Origin: Serratia sp. H1w
GTDB taxonomy: Bacteria; Pseudomonadota; Gammaproteobacteria; Enterobacterales; Enterobacteriaceae
Assembly (NCBI RefSeq): GCF_000633355.1
Contig: NZ_AYMQ01000063.1
Location: 36,287-100,286, forward strand
Length of the DNA: 64,000 nt
Direction: 5' to 3'
Shown: positions 32,343-44,382 of the stretch, piece by piece
How positions within the stretch are numbered: position 1 is the stretch's first letter
How the letters are laid out: each line of letters starts with the position of its first letter
Program-made: the position numbers and the translations under genes
Notes under the pieces: generated by a model
The model's input: only the letters and a program-made list of their open reading frames with translations
Told to the model about the DNA's origin: nothing
Databases searched by the model: none

Positions 32343-32469
32343 TACCCGTCGTCTTTCAAGCTGTAGCGTTGTTACCTGCACTTACTCACCCCAGTCACTT
32401 ACCCAAAAGTAAGCTCCTGGGGATGAGTAAGTTTGTCGCCTAGCTACAACTTGAAATCCATAGGGTATA
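32342..32469. repeat. Complete ERIC element
   Basis: About 128 bp imperfect palindrome. Its centre has CTCACCCCAGTCACTTAC paired with GTAAGCTCCTGGGGATGAG, and the ends are ATACCCGTC..TTTCAAG and CAACTTGAAATCC..AGGGTAT, which are the hallmarks of the enterobacterial repetitive intergenic consensus. It overlaps the last base of the maeA stop codon and probably folds into the 3' end of its mRNA. Confidence 0.9.
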
Positions 32470-32573
32470 AATCTGGTCCATTCTCGTTCGCTAGCGAAGA
32501 ATATGCTGAAAAATTCAGCGTAATACCCACGACCAAGGGCATGCCGCTTGCGTCTGCCGGGCAGGTAAAGTAG

Positions 32574-33365
<792 letters not shown>

Positions 33366-33373
33366 AGTGAATA

Positions 33374-33533
33374 CCCCCTCACCCTAACCCTCTCCCACAG
33401 GGAGAGGGGACTGTCCGTGCTACCATTTTACTCCCGCATCTGGCCTTAGCGCCGCCTACGCAGTACCACATTACCAACCAACGACGCTGAACGGCCCCCT
33501 CTCCTTTTTGGGGAGAGGGCTGGGGTGAGGGGG
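33374..33533. repeat. REPIN-like inverted repeat pair (copy 4)
   Basis: Left arm CCCCCTCACCCTAACCCTCT with hairpin partner GGGAGAGGGG, right arm CCCCTCTCC-TTTTTGG-GGAGAGGG..GGGTGAGGGG in reverse orientation, about 80 bp apart. Between convergent sanA and mglC. Confidence 0.85.
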
Positions 33534-33564
33534 AACAGCGAGCACCGGAATAACAACAAAAGCA

Positions 33565-33588
33565 AACGGCCAGCAAATGCTGGCCGTT
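33565..33588 (-). terminator. Rho-independent terminator of the mgl operon
   Basis: Perfect 10-bp stem AACGGCCAGC-ATTT-GCTGGCCGTT on the minus strand, followed by TGCTTTTGTTG, 21 bp after the mglC stop. Confidence 0.85.
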
Positions 33589-33608
33589 ACGTGAAGCGAA
33601 TAGCGAAC

Positions 33609-34619
33609 TTATTTTTTCTTGGCGTACTTCAGGGAATCCAGCGCAACCGCGAAGATAATGATGCTGCCCTTGATAATGTACTGCCAGTAAGGGTTAACGC
33701 CGATGTAGGTCAGGCCGTAGTTGATGACGGTAAAGATGATCACCCCGGTCACCACACCCAGCACCGTACCTACCCCACCAGCGAACGACACCCCGCCGAC
33801 CACGCAGGCCGCGATGGCATCCAACTCATACATAAAGCCGAGGTTGTTGGTGGCACTGCCGATACGGCCCGCTTCCAGCAAACCGCCAAAGGCATAGAAC
33901 ACCCCGGACAGCGCATAGATCATGATCAGGTTCAACGGTACGTTGACGCCAGAGACTTTCGCCGCCTCCGGGTTACCGCCGATGGCGAAGATATTTTTGC
34001 CAAAGCGGGTTTTATTCCACAGCACCCAGACAAAGGCGATCGCGATAATGGCGTAGAAGGTGATATACGACAGCTTGAAGTCACCGAATCGCAAGAACCC
34101 TTGGGCAAAGCTGGAGAATTTCGGATCGAAACCGGCAACCGGTGAAGCCCCTACGTAATCGTAATACAGCGAGTTAATGCCATAAACGATGATCATGGTA
34201 CCCAATGTGGTAATAAACGGCGTCACGTTGAGGTAAGCGATAATCAAACCGTTGACCAAACCAATCACCGCACCCACGGCGCAAACCAGCAGGATCACCA
34301 GCGGGATCGACCAGGTCTCCATATGCGGGAACACTTTGTTGACGTTATCCATCGATTGCAGCAGGGTAGCGGCAATCACCGCGGCCAGCCCCACCTGACG
34401 CCCGGCGGACAGGTCCGTCCCCTGCGTGACGATCAACCCGGCCACGCCCAGTGCAATAATAATACGCACCGAGGATTGGGTCAGGATATTACTCAGGTTC
34501 ATCAGGCTTAAAAACGTCGGATCCTGGATAATAATAATCGCCAGTAACACCAACAGGACCAGATAAATGCCACCCTCTTTGAAATAGGTGAACAAGGTTT
34601 TTTTATTTAGTGCGCTCAT
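33609..34619 (-). CDS. mglC: Galactose/methyl-galactoside ABC permease MglC
   Basis: 336 residues, as in E. coli. About ten membrane helices with 'VAGLIVTQGTDLSAGRQVGLAAVIAATLLQ', 'GLIIAYLNVTPFITTLGTMIIVYGINSLYYD', 'AIGGNPEAAKVSGVNVPLNL' (coupling loop) and 'ELDAIAACVVGGVSFAGGVGTV'. It forms the channel for high-affinity uptake of D-galactose and methyl-beta-galactoside. It lies 11 bp downstream of mglA and ends before a strong terminator. Confidence 0.96.
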   Translation of the reverse strand: MSALNKKTLFTYFKEGGIYLVLLVLLAIIIIQDPTFLSLMNLSNILTQSSVRIIIALGVAGLIVTQGTDLSAGRQVGLAAVIAATLLQSMDNVNKVFPHMETWSIPLVILLVCAVGAVIGLVNGLIIAYLNVTPFITTLGTMIIVYGINSLYYDYVGASPVAGFDPKFSSFAQGFLRFGDFKLSYITFYAIIAIAFVWVLWNKTRFGKNIFAIGGNPEAAKVSGVNVPLNLIMIYALSGVFYAFGGLLEAGRIGSATNNLGFMYELDAIAACVVGGVSFAGGVGTVLGVVTGVIIFTVINYGLTYIGVNPYWQYIIKGSIIIFAVALDSLKYAKKK

Positions 34620-34630
34620 AATTACGTTCC

Positions 34631-36139
34631 TTAAAGATGCAAGGAGGCTAGCCGCAATATTTCATTTTGCGAGGTCTGTTTGGTATTGACAATGCCCGCA
34701 ACCTGACCATTACTCATCACCAATATTCTGTCGGTAATTCCCAAAAGCTCCGGCATTTCGGAAGAGATTATAATGATCCCCTTGCCCTTCTTCGCCAACT
34801 CGGTCATTAACTGGTAAATTTCAAACTTGGCCCCCACGTCGATCCCCCGTGTTGGCTCATCCATCATCAAGATTTCCGGCTGTGTCAGTAACCAGCGGCC
34901 AATGATCACCTTTTGCTGATTGCCGCCGGAAAGCGAACCGATATTGGTATGATGACCCGGCGTTTTTACCCGCATGGCATCGATCACCCATTGGGTATCG
35001 CTTTTCATCCGGTTATTATCCAGCAGGCCCATCTTGTTTTTGTATTGACGAATATTGGCAATCAGCGAGTTAAAGCCAATATTCAGGTAAGCATAAATAC
35101 CGGTGGAACGACGCTCTTCCGTCACTAGGGCAAAACCGTGGTTAATCGCTTCGTTAGCACTGTTATTGTTGATTTTTTTTCCGTGCAGCTTGATGGTACC
35201 GGCCACCTTCTCGCGGATGCCGAACAAGGTTTCCACAATGTCGGTACGCTTGGCGCCCACCAGCCCGGCAATGCCCAGGATCTCCCCTTGGTGCAGATCG
35301 AAAGAGATATCACGGATGGAAGGCTGGCGTAACGAGGTCAGACCTTGCACCTCCAGGATCACCTCACCCGGCGTATTCTGACGATCGGGGAAACGCTGGC
35401 TTAGCGAACGCCCAACCATCATCGAGATAATCTTGTCCATATCCAGCCCTTCCAGCGGCTGGGTGGCGATCCATTGGCCATCGCGCAAAATGGTGATTTC
35501 ATCACACAGCTGGAAGATCTCTTCCATCTTGTGCGAGATATACACGATGCCGCAGCCACGGTCTTTCAGCTTACGGATAATGGTGAACAGATGATTCACC
35601 TCTTTCTCGGTCAGAGAAGACGTGGGTTCATCCATAATCACAATTTTAGCGTTGTAGGAGAACGCCTTGGCAATTTCGATCATCTGCATTTGCGATACCG
35701 ACAGCGTGCCAACTTTGGCGCGAGGATCGATATCAATATCCAGTTCGTCGAAAATTTCCTTGGTGTCTTTGTACATCTTGTCCTGATCGACAAACAGCCC
35801 TTTGGTCGGGTAGCGCCCCAGCCACATGTTGTCCATCACGGTGCGTTGCAACACCAGGTTCAGCTCCTGGTGGACCATCGACACGCCCTGCTCCAGCGCT
35901 TCCTTGGAACTCTTGTAATCGACTTCCTGACCCTGAAACAGAATACTACCGGAGTCTTTTTTATAAATGCCAAACAGACATTTTAATAAGGTGGATTTTC
36001 CGGCGCCGTTCTCCCCCATTAAGGCATGAATGGAGTTTGGGCGTACGCGTAAATTCACCTTGTCTAATGCCTTTACGCCGGGAAATGACTTACTGATGTC
36101 CGTCATTTCCAGTAGCCACTCACGAGAGTTTTCGGCCAT
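34631..36139 (-). CDS. mglA: Galactose/methyl-galactoside ABC ATPase MglA
   Basis: 502 residues (E. coli 506). Double ABC protein: Walker [10 protein letters not shown] in the first half with '[17 protein letters not shown]' signature and '[11 protein letters not shown]'; the second half has the degenerate '[13 protein letters not shown]', '[18 protein letters not shown]' and '[20 protein letters not shown]'. Sequence is close to identical to E. coli MglA over long stretches. It drives import through MglC. Upstream of it a 124-bp gap holds a stem-loop after mglB. Confidence 0.96.
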   Translation of the reverse strand: MAENSREWLLEMTDISKSFPGVKALDKVNLRVRPNSIHALMGENGAGKSTLLKCLFGIYKKDSGSILFQGQEVDYKSSKEALEQGVSMVHQELNLVLQRTVMDNMWLGRYPTKGLFVDQDKMYKDTKEIFDELDIDIDPRAKVGTLSVSQMQMIEIAKAFSYNAKIVIMDEPTSSLTEKEVNHLFTIIRKLKDRGCGIVYISHKMEEIFQLCDEITILRDGQWIATQPLEGLDMDKIISMMVGRSLSQRFPDRQNTPGEVILEVQGLTSLRQPSIRDISFDLHQGEILGIAGLVGAKRTDIVETLFGIREKVAGTIKLHGKKINNNSANEAINHGFALVTEERRSTGIYAYLNIGFNSLIANIRQYKNKMGLLDNNRMKSDTQWVIDAMRVKTPGHHTNIGSLSGGNQQKVIIGRWLLTQPEILMMDEPTRGIDVGAKFEIYQLMTELAKKGKGIIIISSEMPELLGITDRILVMSNGQVAGIVNTKQTSQNEILRLASLHL

Positions 36140-36224
36140 AAATAGTCCTGGCTAATTCTGGAACCAGCACTCCCCCGAGCCTGATAAATGGCGCTGGGAA
36201 ATTAACGGGTTCTTCTAATAAGTT

Positions 36225-36248
36225 CCCCCGCCGGTAAATTGGCGGGGG
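36225..36248 (-). terminator. Stem-loop after mglB
   Basis: CCCCCGCC-AATTTACC-GGCGGGGG on the minus strand (8-bp GC stem), 16 bp after the mglB stop, with no T tract. This is the position where an attenuating or mRNA-protecting structure would allow higher output of the binding protein MglB than of MglA and MglC. Confidence 0.65.
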
Positions 36249-36263
36249 CATTGCTATCTCGGT

Positions 36264-37256
36264 TTATTTAACGAACTGAGACAGGTTATCTTTATCTACG
36301 CCTACGTACGGAATACGCACGATTTTATTAACGATCTTCCATTGGGTACCGTCAGCAGCAGGTTTGCCAGCAGCCAGGTTTTTCGCCAGGTCGAAGGTGG
36401 CTTTGGCCTGATTGTCAGCATCGTTCAGCACAGTACCGGCCATCGCGCCAGATTTCACCAACGCCAGCGCTTCTGGCAGAGCATCGACACCAAATACCGG
36501 AATGCTACTCTTGTTGTGGGCTTTCAGCGCTTCAACTGCACCCATAGCCATCGCGTCGTTGTTGGCAATCACCACTTCGATTTTGTTGGCGTTCGGGCCG
36601 GACAGCCAGGCATCCATCTTGTCTTTAGCCTGAGCGGTGTCCCACATCGCGGTATCCATCTGCAGTTGCTGAGTCTTGTCGCCTTTCTCGTTCAGCGTTT
36701 TAATCACGTAGGTGGTACGCGCTTCTGCATCCGGATGACCCGGTTCACCTTTCAGCAACACATATTGGATCTGGCCGTCTTTGTTCAGATCCCAGGCTGG
36801 GTTGGCTTTCCAGTGTTTGGCAATCAGTTCGCCCTGGATCACGCCAGACTCTTTGGAGTCGGTACCGACGTAATAGGCTTTGTCATAGCTATCCAGAGCC
36901 TGACGAGAAGGCTCTTTGTTGTAGAACACCACAGGGATATCGTTGGCACGTGCCTTGTCAATCACCACCGGAGCGGCGGCCGGATCCACCAGGTTGATCG
37001 CCAGCGCTTTCACACCTTTGGCAATCAGCACGTCGATCTGGTCGTTTTGCTTGGACTGGTCATTCTGTGAGTCATTCATCAGCAGCGTGACATCCGGAGA
37101 AGCCTTGGCATCTTTCTCGATCGCCTTACGCACCACCGACATAAAGTTGTCGTCATATTTGTAAATCGTGACGCCAATGCGGGTATCAGCATGCGCAGCA
37201 GCGCCAAACATCATGCTTGCGGCCAGCGCGGCCAGGGTGAAAACCTTCTTATTCAT
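36264..37256 (-). CDS. mglB: Galactose/glucose-binding periplasmic protein MglB
   Basis: 330 residues (E. coli 332). A signal peptide ([23 protein letters not shown]) precedes '[28 protein letters not shown]'. The calcium loop 'DLNKDGQIQ' and the sugar-site blocks '[13 protein letters not shown]' and '[14 protein letters not shown]' are present. It binds D-galactose and D-glucose for the Mgl importer and also presents them to the Trg chemoreceptor where that exists. First gene of mglBAC, controlled by CRP and GalR/GalS sites upstream. Confidence 0.96.
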   Translation of the reverse strand: MNKKVFTLAALAASMMFGAAAHADTRIGVTIYKYDDNFMSVVRKAIEKDAKASPDVTLLMNDSQNDQSKQNDQIDVLIAKGVKALAINLVDPAAAPVVIDKARANDIPVVFYNKEPSRQALDSYDKAYYVGTDSKESGVIQGELIAKHWKANPAWDLNKDGQIQYVLLKGEPGHPDAEARTTYVIKTLNEKGDKTQQLQMDTAMWDTAQAKDKMDAWLSGPNANKIEVVIANNDAMAMGAVEALKAHNKSSIPVFGVDALPEALALVKSGAMAGTVLNDADNQAKATFDLAKNLAAGKPAADGTQWKIVNKIVRIPYVGVDKDNLSQFVK

Positions 37257-37466
37257 TGTCTGTCTCCGGTTTGTAGAGGTCGTACTCGGTATTTAGCCTT
37301 TAGCCACAATGCACACAGCTGGGCCTGGCAGTTTCAAATGAATTCCTGTCATCCGTGTTGCTTGTTATTCCTGTGATGCTGTGTCAGCGCCAGATTGAAA
37401 GTTTGGCTGGCAAGAGCCTTTGCGCTGGAAAACGACTAGAGCATAGACGGCACTATGTTAATAATC

Positions 37467-37482
37467 TGTGAATTTTCTCACA
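37467..37482 (-). promoter_or_regulatory. CRP site of the mgl promoter
   Basis: TGTGAGAAAATTCACA on the minus strand matches the CRP consensus at all ten key positions. A TATGCT hexamer about 30 bp downstream (around 37442-37447) would be the -10 of a class II promoter, giving a long leader before mglB. Confidence 0.8.
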
Positions 37483-37484
37483 GA

Positions 37485-37500
37485 TTGAAAACGGTTACAC
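37485..37500 (-). promoter_or_regulatory. GalR/GalS operator upstream of mglB
   Basis: GTGTAACCGTTTTCAA on the minus strand fits GTGnAAnCGnTTnCAC at all but the last position. It is adjacent to the CRP site, as in the E. coli mgl promoter, and 12 bp downstream of the galS stop codon. Confidence 0.8.
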
Positions 37501-37512
37501 AATAATAAATGT

Positions 37513-38550
37513 TCAGAGAGTGACCGAAGCCTCACTTTGCCACGGAGCCACAGAATGGCGGCGTACCAGCGTCGGCATGAACAGGTGCGAAGCCTGGGAT
37601 TCCAATTGCCCGGCGGCCCCCTTCAGCGCCAACTCTGTAGCCAGGGTAGCCATGGAGACAATCGGATAACGAATGGTGGTCAGCTTGGGACTGGTATAGC
37701 GGGCAATCGGGATATCATCGAACCCCACCAGCGAGAAGTGCTGCGGCACTGTGATACCGTTTTCTTTCAGCACCGCCATCGCCCCTGCCGCCATGGCGTC
37801 GTTATAGGCAAATACCGCGCTCAGATGCAGGTTGCGGCCCAGCAGTTCAACCATCGCTGCTTCGCCGCCTTGCAGGTCCGGTGAGCCGTAGGCCCGCCAG
37901 CTATCTGGGGGAGAAAAGCCTGCCGCAGCCATTGCCTGGCTGTAGCCTTGCTGGCGCAGCGGGCCGTCCTCAATGGGATGATCGGAGCCAAGATAGCCGA
38001 TCCGCTGATGGCCTTGCGAGAGCAGCAAACGCATGGCGACTTCGGCGCCAAACACGTTATTCAGGCCAACGCAGCGGTGCTCATAGCCTGTTACAATTCT
38101 GTTAATTAACACCATGCCCGGCACCTGATCCATAAAGGCGATCAGTTCCGCATCATCCAGAGCTTTTGCATGTACAATCAGGGCGTTACAGCGTTGGCGG
38201 ATCAGGACTTCGATGGCATGACGTTCTTTATCCGCCTGATGGTAACTATTGCCGATCAGCAGGTATTTGTGGTTTTGCTGCGCCACCGTGTCTACCGCTT
38301 TCACTAACGCGCCGAAGAAAGGATCGGAAACATCCATCACCACTACGCCAAGCGTGTCACTACTCTGCGTGGCCAGCGCCTGAGCGTTGGCGTTTGGCCG
38401 ATAGCCCAGTTCCGCCACCGCTTTCAGCACCAGTTCGCGTGTCTCTTTGCTGGTCAGGGCACTGTTGTTCAGCACTCGCGAGACGGTAGCGACGGAAACC
38501 CCCGCGCGCTTCGCCACGTCACGAATGGTGGTTGAATGAACAGAATTCAT
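37513..38550 (-). CDS. galS: Galactose isorepressor GalS
   Basis: 345 residues of the LacI family (E. coli GalS 346). Helix-turn-helix '[34 protein letters not shown]' at about residues 8-41, hinge '[13 protein letters not shown]', and an effector domain with '[19 protein letters not shown]' and '[23 protein letters not shown]'. It represses the mgl operon and itself and is induced by galactose. Position directly upstream of mglB and downstream of yeiB supports GalS rather than GalR. AGGACG precedes the ATG. Confidence 0.92.
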   Translation of the reverse strand: MNSVHSTTIRDVAKRAGVSVATVSRVLNNSALTSKETRELVLKAVAELGYRPNANAQALATQSSDTLGVVVMDVSDPFFGALVKAVDTVAQQNHKYLLIGNSYHQADKERHAIEVLIRQRCNALIVHAKALDDAELIAFMDQVPGMVLINRIVTGYEHRCVGLNNVFGAEVAMRLLLSQGHQRIGYLGSDHPIEDGPLRQQGYSQAMAAAGFSPPDSWRAYGSPDLQGGEAAMVELLGRNLHLSAVFAYNDAMAAGAMAVLKENGITVPQHFSLVGFDDIPIARYTSPKLTTIRYPIVSMATLATELALKGAAGQLESQASHLFMPTLVRRHSVAPWQSEASVTL

Positions 38551-38615
38551 GAAACGTCCTGAGGTCGACAGAGTTGACAGTGGCGCTATCCTACTCCGAT
38601 TGTCATCCTCCTCAG

Positions 38616-38631
38616 CGTGAAATCCGTCACA
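38616..38631 (-). promoter_or_regulatory. CRP site upstream of galS
   Basis: TGTGACGGATTTCACG on the minus strand matches TGTGAN6TCACA with one change. It lies 66 bp upstream of the galS start and 4 bp from the adjacent GalR/GalS operator. Confidence 0.7.
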
Positions 38632-38634
38632 GGA

Positions 38635-38650
38635 AAGAAAACGTTTACAT
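38635..38650 (-). promoter_or_regulatory. GalR/GalS operator upstream of galS
   Basis: ATGTAAACGTTTTCTT on the minus strand keeps the core AAnCGnTTnC of the gal operator. With the neighbouring CRP site this indicates autoregulation of galS, as in E. coli. Confidence 0.65.
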
Positions 38651-38679
38651 ACATTTTTTTAACCTACCTGCGCCAGATC

Positions 38680-39861
38680 TCATTTTGTCGGCTGACGGTG
38701 GCTTTCCCCTGCAGCCAGTGAGGTCAGTTTGCGCCACAGCCATTCCATCGGGCCTTGCGTGAAGTAACGCAGCCACAGCACGGAAAACAGCAGGTTGGCC
38801 AGCCACACCAACGGAATGACCGCCAAGAGCTGCAAGCGGTCGAGCTGTTGATAGAGGCCAAAACGGTAGAACAGCGTGGTGCAGATCAGGGTTTGCAGCA
38901 GGTAATTGCTGAGTGCCATCCGCCCGACCTGGGTGAGCCAATGGCTAATGCGCAGGCGCGAAAGCGTTGGCCAAAAGCCGTAGACCAGTGCCAGATAGCC
39001 AATGGCCTGCAAGGGTGAGCCCAACTCTCGCGGTACCTGGAGCAGAAAACCGCTCCAGCGATAGTCCCAATTCAACTGCCATTGCAGCAACACACCGGGC
39101 AACTGGATCAGCAATGAAAGCGGTATCAGCCAGGCGGCCTGCCGGCGGTAGTAAGCCGGTGAATAGCCGTTACGCAGCCAACCGCTGCGCATCATGCCTG
39201 CGCCGAACAGCATCAGCCCGGCCAGTTGCCAACCATACTGCGCGCCAATGGCGATCAGGCTGGAAGAAAGCAGATCCAGGCGACTGCGCCAGGCTTCCGG
39301 CCCGCCTTGCAGCTTCCAGAACTTCTCATACTGTAATTCGGCCACACCCGGCTGCCAGAAACTGCCCGGCTCACCGTGAGAGATAAACCCCAGCAGCAAC
39401 AACACCGCAACGCCGATCAGATACAGCACCGCACCGGTTTTCAACAGGGTGTAGGTATTCTGCGCATCACGGACCATGCGCCAGCACACCAGGCCGATCA
39501 GCCCATAGGCCAGCAGAATGTCCCCATCCCACAAAAAAATGGCATGCCCCAGGCCAAACAGTACCAGCCAGGATAACCGGGCACGGATCCAGACTTTGCC
39601 CCGCCGTAGCAGTAGTTGCAGCCCAGCGCCAAATAACAGAGCGAACATGGCCAGAAACTTGACCTGAGCAAACAGATCCAGCAGCGCCCAGGTCCAGACA
39701 TCGCGATTGGCGGGAATACCCAGATAGGCAGGATTGAGGTAGGCGGCTTTCGGTAAGCCAAACGCGCTGATATTCAGCAATAGAATGCCGAGGATGGCGA
39801 TACCGCGTACGCAGTCTAGGGTAGCAATGCGCGGTGGCGGGAGAGTTGGATTAACGTTCAT
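38680..39861 (-). CDS. yeiB: YeiB, DUF418-family inner-membrane protein
   Basis: 393 residues (E. coli 385). About ten membrane helices, starting 'RIATLDCVRGIAILGILLLNISAFGLPKAAYLNPAYLG', then 'FLAMFALLFGAGLQLLL', 'FLWDGDILLAYGLIGL' and the C-terminal 'GRMALSNYLLQTLICTTLFYRFGLYQ', 'LRYFTQGPMEWLWRKLTS'. It is a member of the DUF418/heparan-alpha-glucosaminide N-acetyltransferase-like superfamily; function unknown. The gene lies between folE and galS, as in E. coli. The start is the ATG at 39861, before 'NVNPTLPPPRIATLD'; a REPIN lies just upstream. Confidence 0.9.
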   Translation of the reverse strand: MNVNPTLPPPRIATLDCVRGIAILGILLLNISAFGLPKAAYLNPAYLGIPANRDVWTWALLDLFAQVKFLAMFALLFGAGLQLLLRRGKVWIRARLSWLVLFGLGHAIFLWDGDILLAYGLIGLVCWRMVRDAQNTYTLLKTGAVLYLIGVAVLLLLGFISHGEPGSFWQPGVAELQYEKFWKLQGGPEAWRSRLDLLSSSLIAIGAQYGWQLAGLMLFGAGMMRSGWLRNGYSPAYYRRQAAWLIPLSLLIQLPGVLLQWQLNWDYRWSGFLLQVPRELGSPLQAIGYLALVYGFWPTLSRLRISHWLTQVGRMALSNYLLQTLICTTLFYRFGLYQQLDRLQLLAVIPLVWLANLLFSVLWLRYFTQGPMEWLWRKLTSLAAGESHRQPTK

Positions 39862-39892
39862 TTTGTACCGCTGTGTTTCAATCAGTAAATAG

Positions 39893-40017
39893 CCCCTCAC
39901 CCTAACCCTCTCCCACAGGGAGAGGGGACCGTGCGTGCCACAAATCAGATTGCGCGCCAGACCACAACACCGAGCTGACTCCCTCTCCTTTTTGGGGAGA
40001 GGGTTGGGGTGAGGGGG
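39893..40017. repeat. REPIN-like inverted repeat pair (copy 5)
   Basis: Left arm CCCCTCACCCTAACCCTCTC with GGGAGAGGGG, right arm CTCCCTCTCC-TTTTTGG-GGAGAGGG..GGGGTGAGGGG. It separates folE from yeiB, which run in the same direction, and begins 31 bp upstream of the yeiB start, so it is part of any yeiB leader. Confidence 0.85.
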
Positions 40018-40063
40018 AATAGCGATAGCCGAAGAGTTGCGGGGGCTACATCATGGCAGGCAC

Positions 40064-40729
40064 TCAGCCGTGATGGTGACGCACCGCACGCAGGAACTCC
40101 TGGCGAGTATTCTGGCTAGACTTGAACAGCCCCCCCAGCGAGGTGGTGGTGGTCGCGCTGGTGGCGTCACGGATACCGCGCGCCTTGACGCAATAATGCA
40201 CCGCATCGATCGATACCGCCACGTTGTTAGTCCCTAACAGGGTTTGTAGCGCGACCAGGATCTGCTGAGTCAGCCGCTCCTGCACCTGTGGGCGTCGGGC
40301 AAAGAACTGCACGATACGGTTGATTTTCGACAGGCCAATCACCGAGTCTTTAGGAATATACGCCACGGTGGCCTTACCATCGATGGTGACAAAGTGATGT
40401 TCGCAGGTGCTGGTCAGGGTAATGTCACGCACCGTCACCATTTCGTCCACCTTCATCTTGTTTTCGATGACGGTGATCTTCGGGAAGTTGGCGTAATCCA
40501 GGCCGGAGAAGATCTCATCGACGTACATTTTCGCAATCCGATGCGGCGTTTCCGCCAGGCTGTCGTCGGACAGATCGAGGTTCAGCAGTTGCATGATTTC
40601 CGTCATGTGCTCTTTGATACGGCGTTTGCGTGTCTCGCGATCCAACACTTCCCCACATAATGGGGTTTCCAGGCCGCGCGCTTCAAGCGCCGCGTGCACC
40701 AGTGCAGCTTCATTACTTAACGATGTCAT
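40064..40729 (-). CDS. folE: GTP cyclohydrolase I
   Basis: 221 residues (E. coli 222). Zinc and active-site residues are intact: Cys109, His111/His112 (CEHH) and Cys180 ([11 protein letters not shown]). '[17 protein letters not shown]' and '[33 protein letters not shown]' are also conserved. It makes 7,8-dihydroneopterin triphosphate, the first step of folate synthesis. The start at 40729 ([11 protein letters not shown]) fits the family. The 289 bp upstream contain a hairpin (CTCCCACTCTAGATGAGAGTGAG region, 40896-40918) and no gene. Confidence 0.96.
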   Translation of the reverse strand: MTSLSNEAALVHAALEARGLETPLCGEVLDRETRKRRIKEHMTEIMQLLNLDLSDDSLAETPHRIAKMYVDEIFSGLDYANFPKITVIENKMKVDEMVTVRDITLTSTCEHHFVTIDGKATVAYIPKDSVIGLSKINRIVQFFARRPQVQERLTQQILVALQTLLGTNNVAVSIDAVHYCVKARGIRDATSATTTTSLGGLFKSSQNTRQEFLRAVRHHHG

Positions 40730-41018
40730 GGCGGTATGTTCTCCAGCAGGCGGCCCCAATGCATGCTATGCCGGTAGCTAGCAGATTGGCGGTTTCTCAT
40801 TCTTATGACCCATAATCTTGCAAGCTGCGACTTGAGATCGATAGGTTATAGCGGCCAGGCTCACGGCTTATAACGTGAACCCGATCAATATTTTCTCCCA
40901 CTCTAGATGAGAGTGAGACGTTTATCCAGTGATTGTGTTTCATCCTGGTATGAAAATTCCGCATCCAGCCCGTGGCAGGCTGGCTGCGGCTATTCCACAT
41001 TTTTTGTACGTATTTCAA

Positions 41019-42176
41019 TCAGGATAAAGTCAGCTTGCGCGTCATCTCCCGTGCCGGAGTATTGATGACCAACATACCGGCGATCAACAACCCCACCACC
41101 GCGACATATAAGGCGGGTTCCAGGCGATGCGTCAGCGCCGTTGAAATCGCCGACAGCATCGGGCCAACCAGTTGGCCGATCGCATAACCTGTCGTCAGCA
41201 GCCCGGCCATGTAGCGTGCGTGATTAGGGGCCAGCTCCCTGCCATGCTGGATCGACAGTTGTACTACGCTGAGGAAGCCCCCGCCGGTCAGCATCGCTCC
41301 TAACGCCAGTCCGGTAACGCCCGGAACCACTTCGGCACACAGCACACCCAATGCCTGCACCCACAGGGTAAGCGCCAAACGCGTCTGCGTGGTGAGTTTA
41401 TGCCTGGTCAGGATACCGAGAATAATCCCCAGCACCGCTGCACCGCCAAAAATAGGCCAGACAAACTGGCCGAACAGGCTGTCTGGGAAACGGGCTGCCG
41501 CCATCTGTGACAAGAAAGTCGCAGGCAGGATATAACCAAAACCCGCCAGACTGTAGCTCCACACCAGGCGCTTCAATGCCGGTGTGAGCACCAGCGGCTC
41601 GGGCCTGACATCAGGGCGATGCAACTCCCCTGCCCGTGGCAAGTTAATGCTGATCGCGCCAATTAACACCAACGCCAGTACGCCATACACCAGCCAGGCC
41701 TGTGAGGCGCTCAAACCCCAACTGTTGATCGCCACCGCCAGCATGCCGCTGATAAAAATCCCCGCCCCTGGCCCGGCAAATACCGCAGCACTCAATGCGG
41801 GGCGGCCATAGTGTGCAAGGCGCTCGTTAGCCCAGGCCGCCACCAGCACCATTGACCAGCCGCTGGCCCAACCGATCACAAAGCGCAACGCACCATGCAA
41901 CCATTCCCCCGACAGCAAAGCAGACAGCAGCGTCAGCGCTACCGCCCCCCACACGCCGAGCCATAGACGACGCTCCACATGGCGGCTGGCGCGCATCGCA
42001 TCAAAGGCACCACACAGGTAGCCCAGATAGTTCACCGCCGCCACCAGCCCGGCACCGGTCAGGGTGAACTGGTGCTCAGCAATCATCAGCGGCACCTGCG
42101 GGGTAAAGGCAAACCGCCCAATCCCCATCGCCACGATCAAAGCAATAAAACCACTTAAGGCTATTTTTAGCGCCAT
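41019..42176 (-). CDS. YbfB/YjiJ-family MFS transporter
   Basis: 385 residues with about 12 membrane helices. The family start 'GFIALIVAMGIGRFAFTPQVPLMIAEHQFTLTGAGLVAAVNYLGYLCGAF' and 'WASGWSMVLVAAWANERLAHYGRPALSAAVFAGPGAGIFISG' are characteristic of the YbfB/YjiJ group, whose substrates are not established. The ATG at 42176 is used; a TTG four codons upstream is also open. It is divergent from a LysR-type regulator gene 105 bp away, which probably controls it. Confidence 0.8.
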   Translation of the reverse strand: MALKIALSGFIALIVAMGIGRFAFTPQVPLMIAEHQFTLTGAGLVAAVNYLGYLCGAFDAMRASRHVERRLWLGVWGAVALTLLSALLSGEWLHGALRFVIGWASGWSMVLVAAWANERLAHYGRPALSAAVFAGPGAGIFISGMLAVAINSWGLSASQAWLVYGVLALVLIGAISINLPRAGELHRPDVRPEPLVLTPALKRLVWSYSLAGFGYILPATFLSQMAAARFPDSLFGQFVWPIFGGAAVLGIILGILTRHKLTTQTRLALTLWVQALGVLCAEVVPGVTGLALGAMLTGGGFLSVVQLSIQHGRELAPNHARYMAGLLTTGYAIGQLVGPMLSAISTALTHRLEPALYVAVVGLLIAGMLVINTPAREMTRKLTLS

Positions 42177-42281
42177 CGCTGTATCCAACCTGTTAAAAGA
42201 AAGTTGCGGCTAGCATGCCGCAGTATTACACTCACAAAAACTGAATAATACTCATCAAGTTCATCACGAAAAGAGAAGGTC

Positions 42282-43181
42282 ATGGATCTCACCCAACTGC
42301 GCATGTTCTGCTGCGTTGCCGAAACCGGCTCCGTTGCCCGTGCCGCCGAGCAACTGCATCGCGTACCGTCAAATCTGACCACGCGCCTGCGCCAGCTCGA
42401 GCAGGAACTGGGCACCGATCTGTTTATCCGCGAGAAGCAGCGCCTGCGCCTCTCGCCGATGGGCCATAACTTTCTCTGCTACGCCCACCGCATTCTGGCG
42501 CTGAGTGAAGAAGCCATGAGCATCACCCATGCCGGGGAACCGGCCGGTAACTTCGCGCTTGGTTCGATGGAAAGCACCGCCGCAACCCGGCTACCGACAC
42601 TGCTGGCCGCTTATCATCAGCGCTTCCCACAGGTTTCACTGTCGCTGGCCACCGGAACCTCTGGGGAAATCATCGAACGGGTGCGTGCCGGAACCTTGGC
42701 TGCTGCCCTGGTCGATGGCCCGGCGCAATATGATGAACTGAACGGCTGTGTTGCTTTCCCCGAACGCATGGTGGTGATCACCTGTCTCGATCATCTGCCC
42801 ATCCACAGTGCCCTGGATGTCAAAGGGGAAACCCTGTTTGCCTTCCGCGCCAGTTGTTCCTATCGCCTGCGCCTGGAGTCCTGGTTCAAGCGTGACGGTT
42901 CGTTGCCAGGCCCCATCATGGAGATCCAGTCTTATCACTCCATGCTGGCCTGCGTGGCTAGCGGAGCCGGGTTGGCGATGATCCCCTATTCGGTACTCAA
43001 CCTGCTTCCTGGTTACCAGCGGGTCAAGGTCCATACGCTACCTAGCGACATTGCCGAGACGGCCACCTGGCTGTTATGGCGGCGTGATGCCTTCGGGCCA
43101 AGTGTTCGCGCATTAAAACAACTGATTATAGAACAGGCTGACAACTTGGAGGCGGATGCTGAATCCCTCTCCGCCCCCTAG
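42282..43181 (+). CDS. LysR-family regulator, PtrR/YneJ-like
   Basis: 299 residues. The N-terminal winged helix-turn-helix ('MDLTQLRMFCCVAETGSVARAAEQLHRVPSNLTTRLRQLEQELGTDLFIREKQRLRLSPMG') and the type 2 periplasmic-binding-like sensor ('GNFALGSMESTAATRLPTLL', 'FRASCSYRLRLESWFKRDG', 'SYHSMLACVASGAGLAMIP') closely resemble E. coli PtrR (YneJ). PtrR controls putrescine/GABA genes in E. coli; here the divergent YbfB-type transporter is the likely target. Its stop is 19 bp before an 18-bp palindrome upstream of the ADH gene. Confidence 0.82.
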   Translation: MDLTQLRMFCCVAETGSVARAAEQLHRVPSNLTTRLRQLEQELGTDLFIREKQRLRLSPMGHNFLCYAHRILALSEEAMSITHAGEPAGNFALGSMESTAATRLPTLLAAYHQRFPQVSLSLATGTSGEIIERVRAGTLAAALVDGPAQYDELNGCVAFPERMVVITCLDHLPIHSALDVKGETLFAFRASCSYRLRLESWFKRDGSLPGPIMEIQSYHSMLACVASGAGLAMIPYSVLNLLPGYQRVKVHTLPSDIAETATWLLWRRDAFGPSVRALKQLIIEQADNLEADAESLSAP

Positions 43182-43191
43182 ATAGCAATAA

Positions 43192-44367
<1,176 letters not shown>

Positions 44368-44382
44368 GCCAGGAGGCAGAGG

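Noticed and set aside
37513..38550. GalR instead of GalS
   Set aside because: Position next to mglB and yeiB and the gal-operator/CRP pair upstream match galS; galR lies near lysA in E. coli.
40803..40850. Second ERIC copy near folE
   Set aside because: Only short end-like stretches (CAAGCTGCGACTTGAGATCG region) without the conserved centre; too weak to call.
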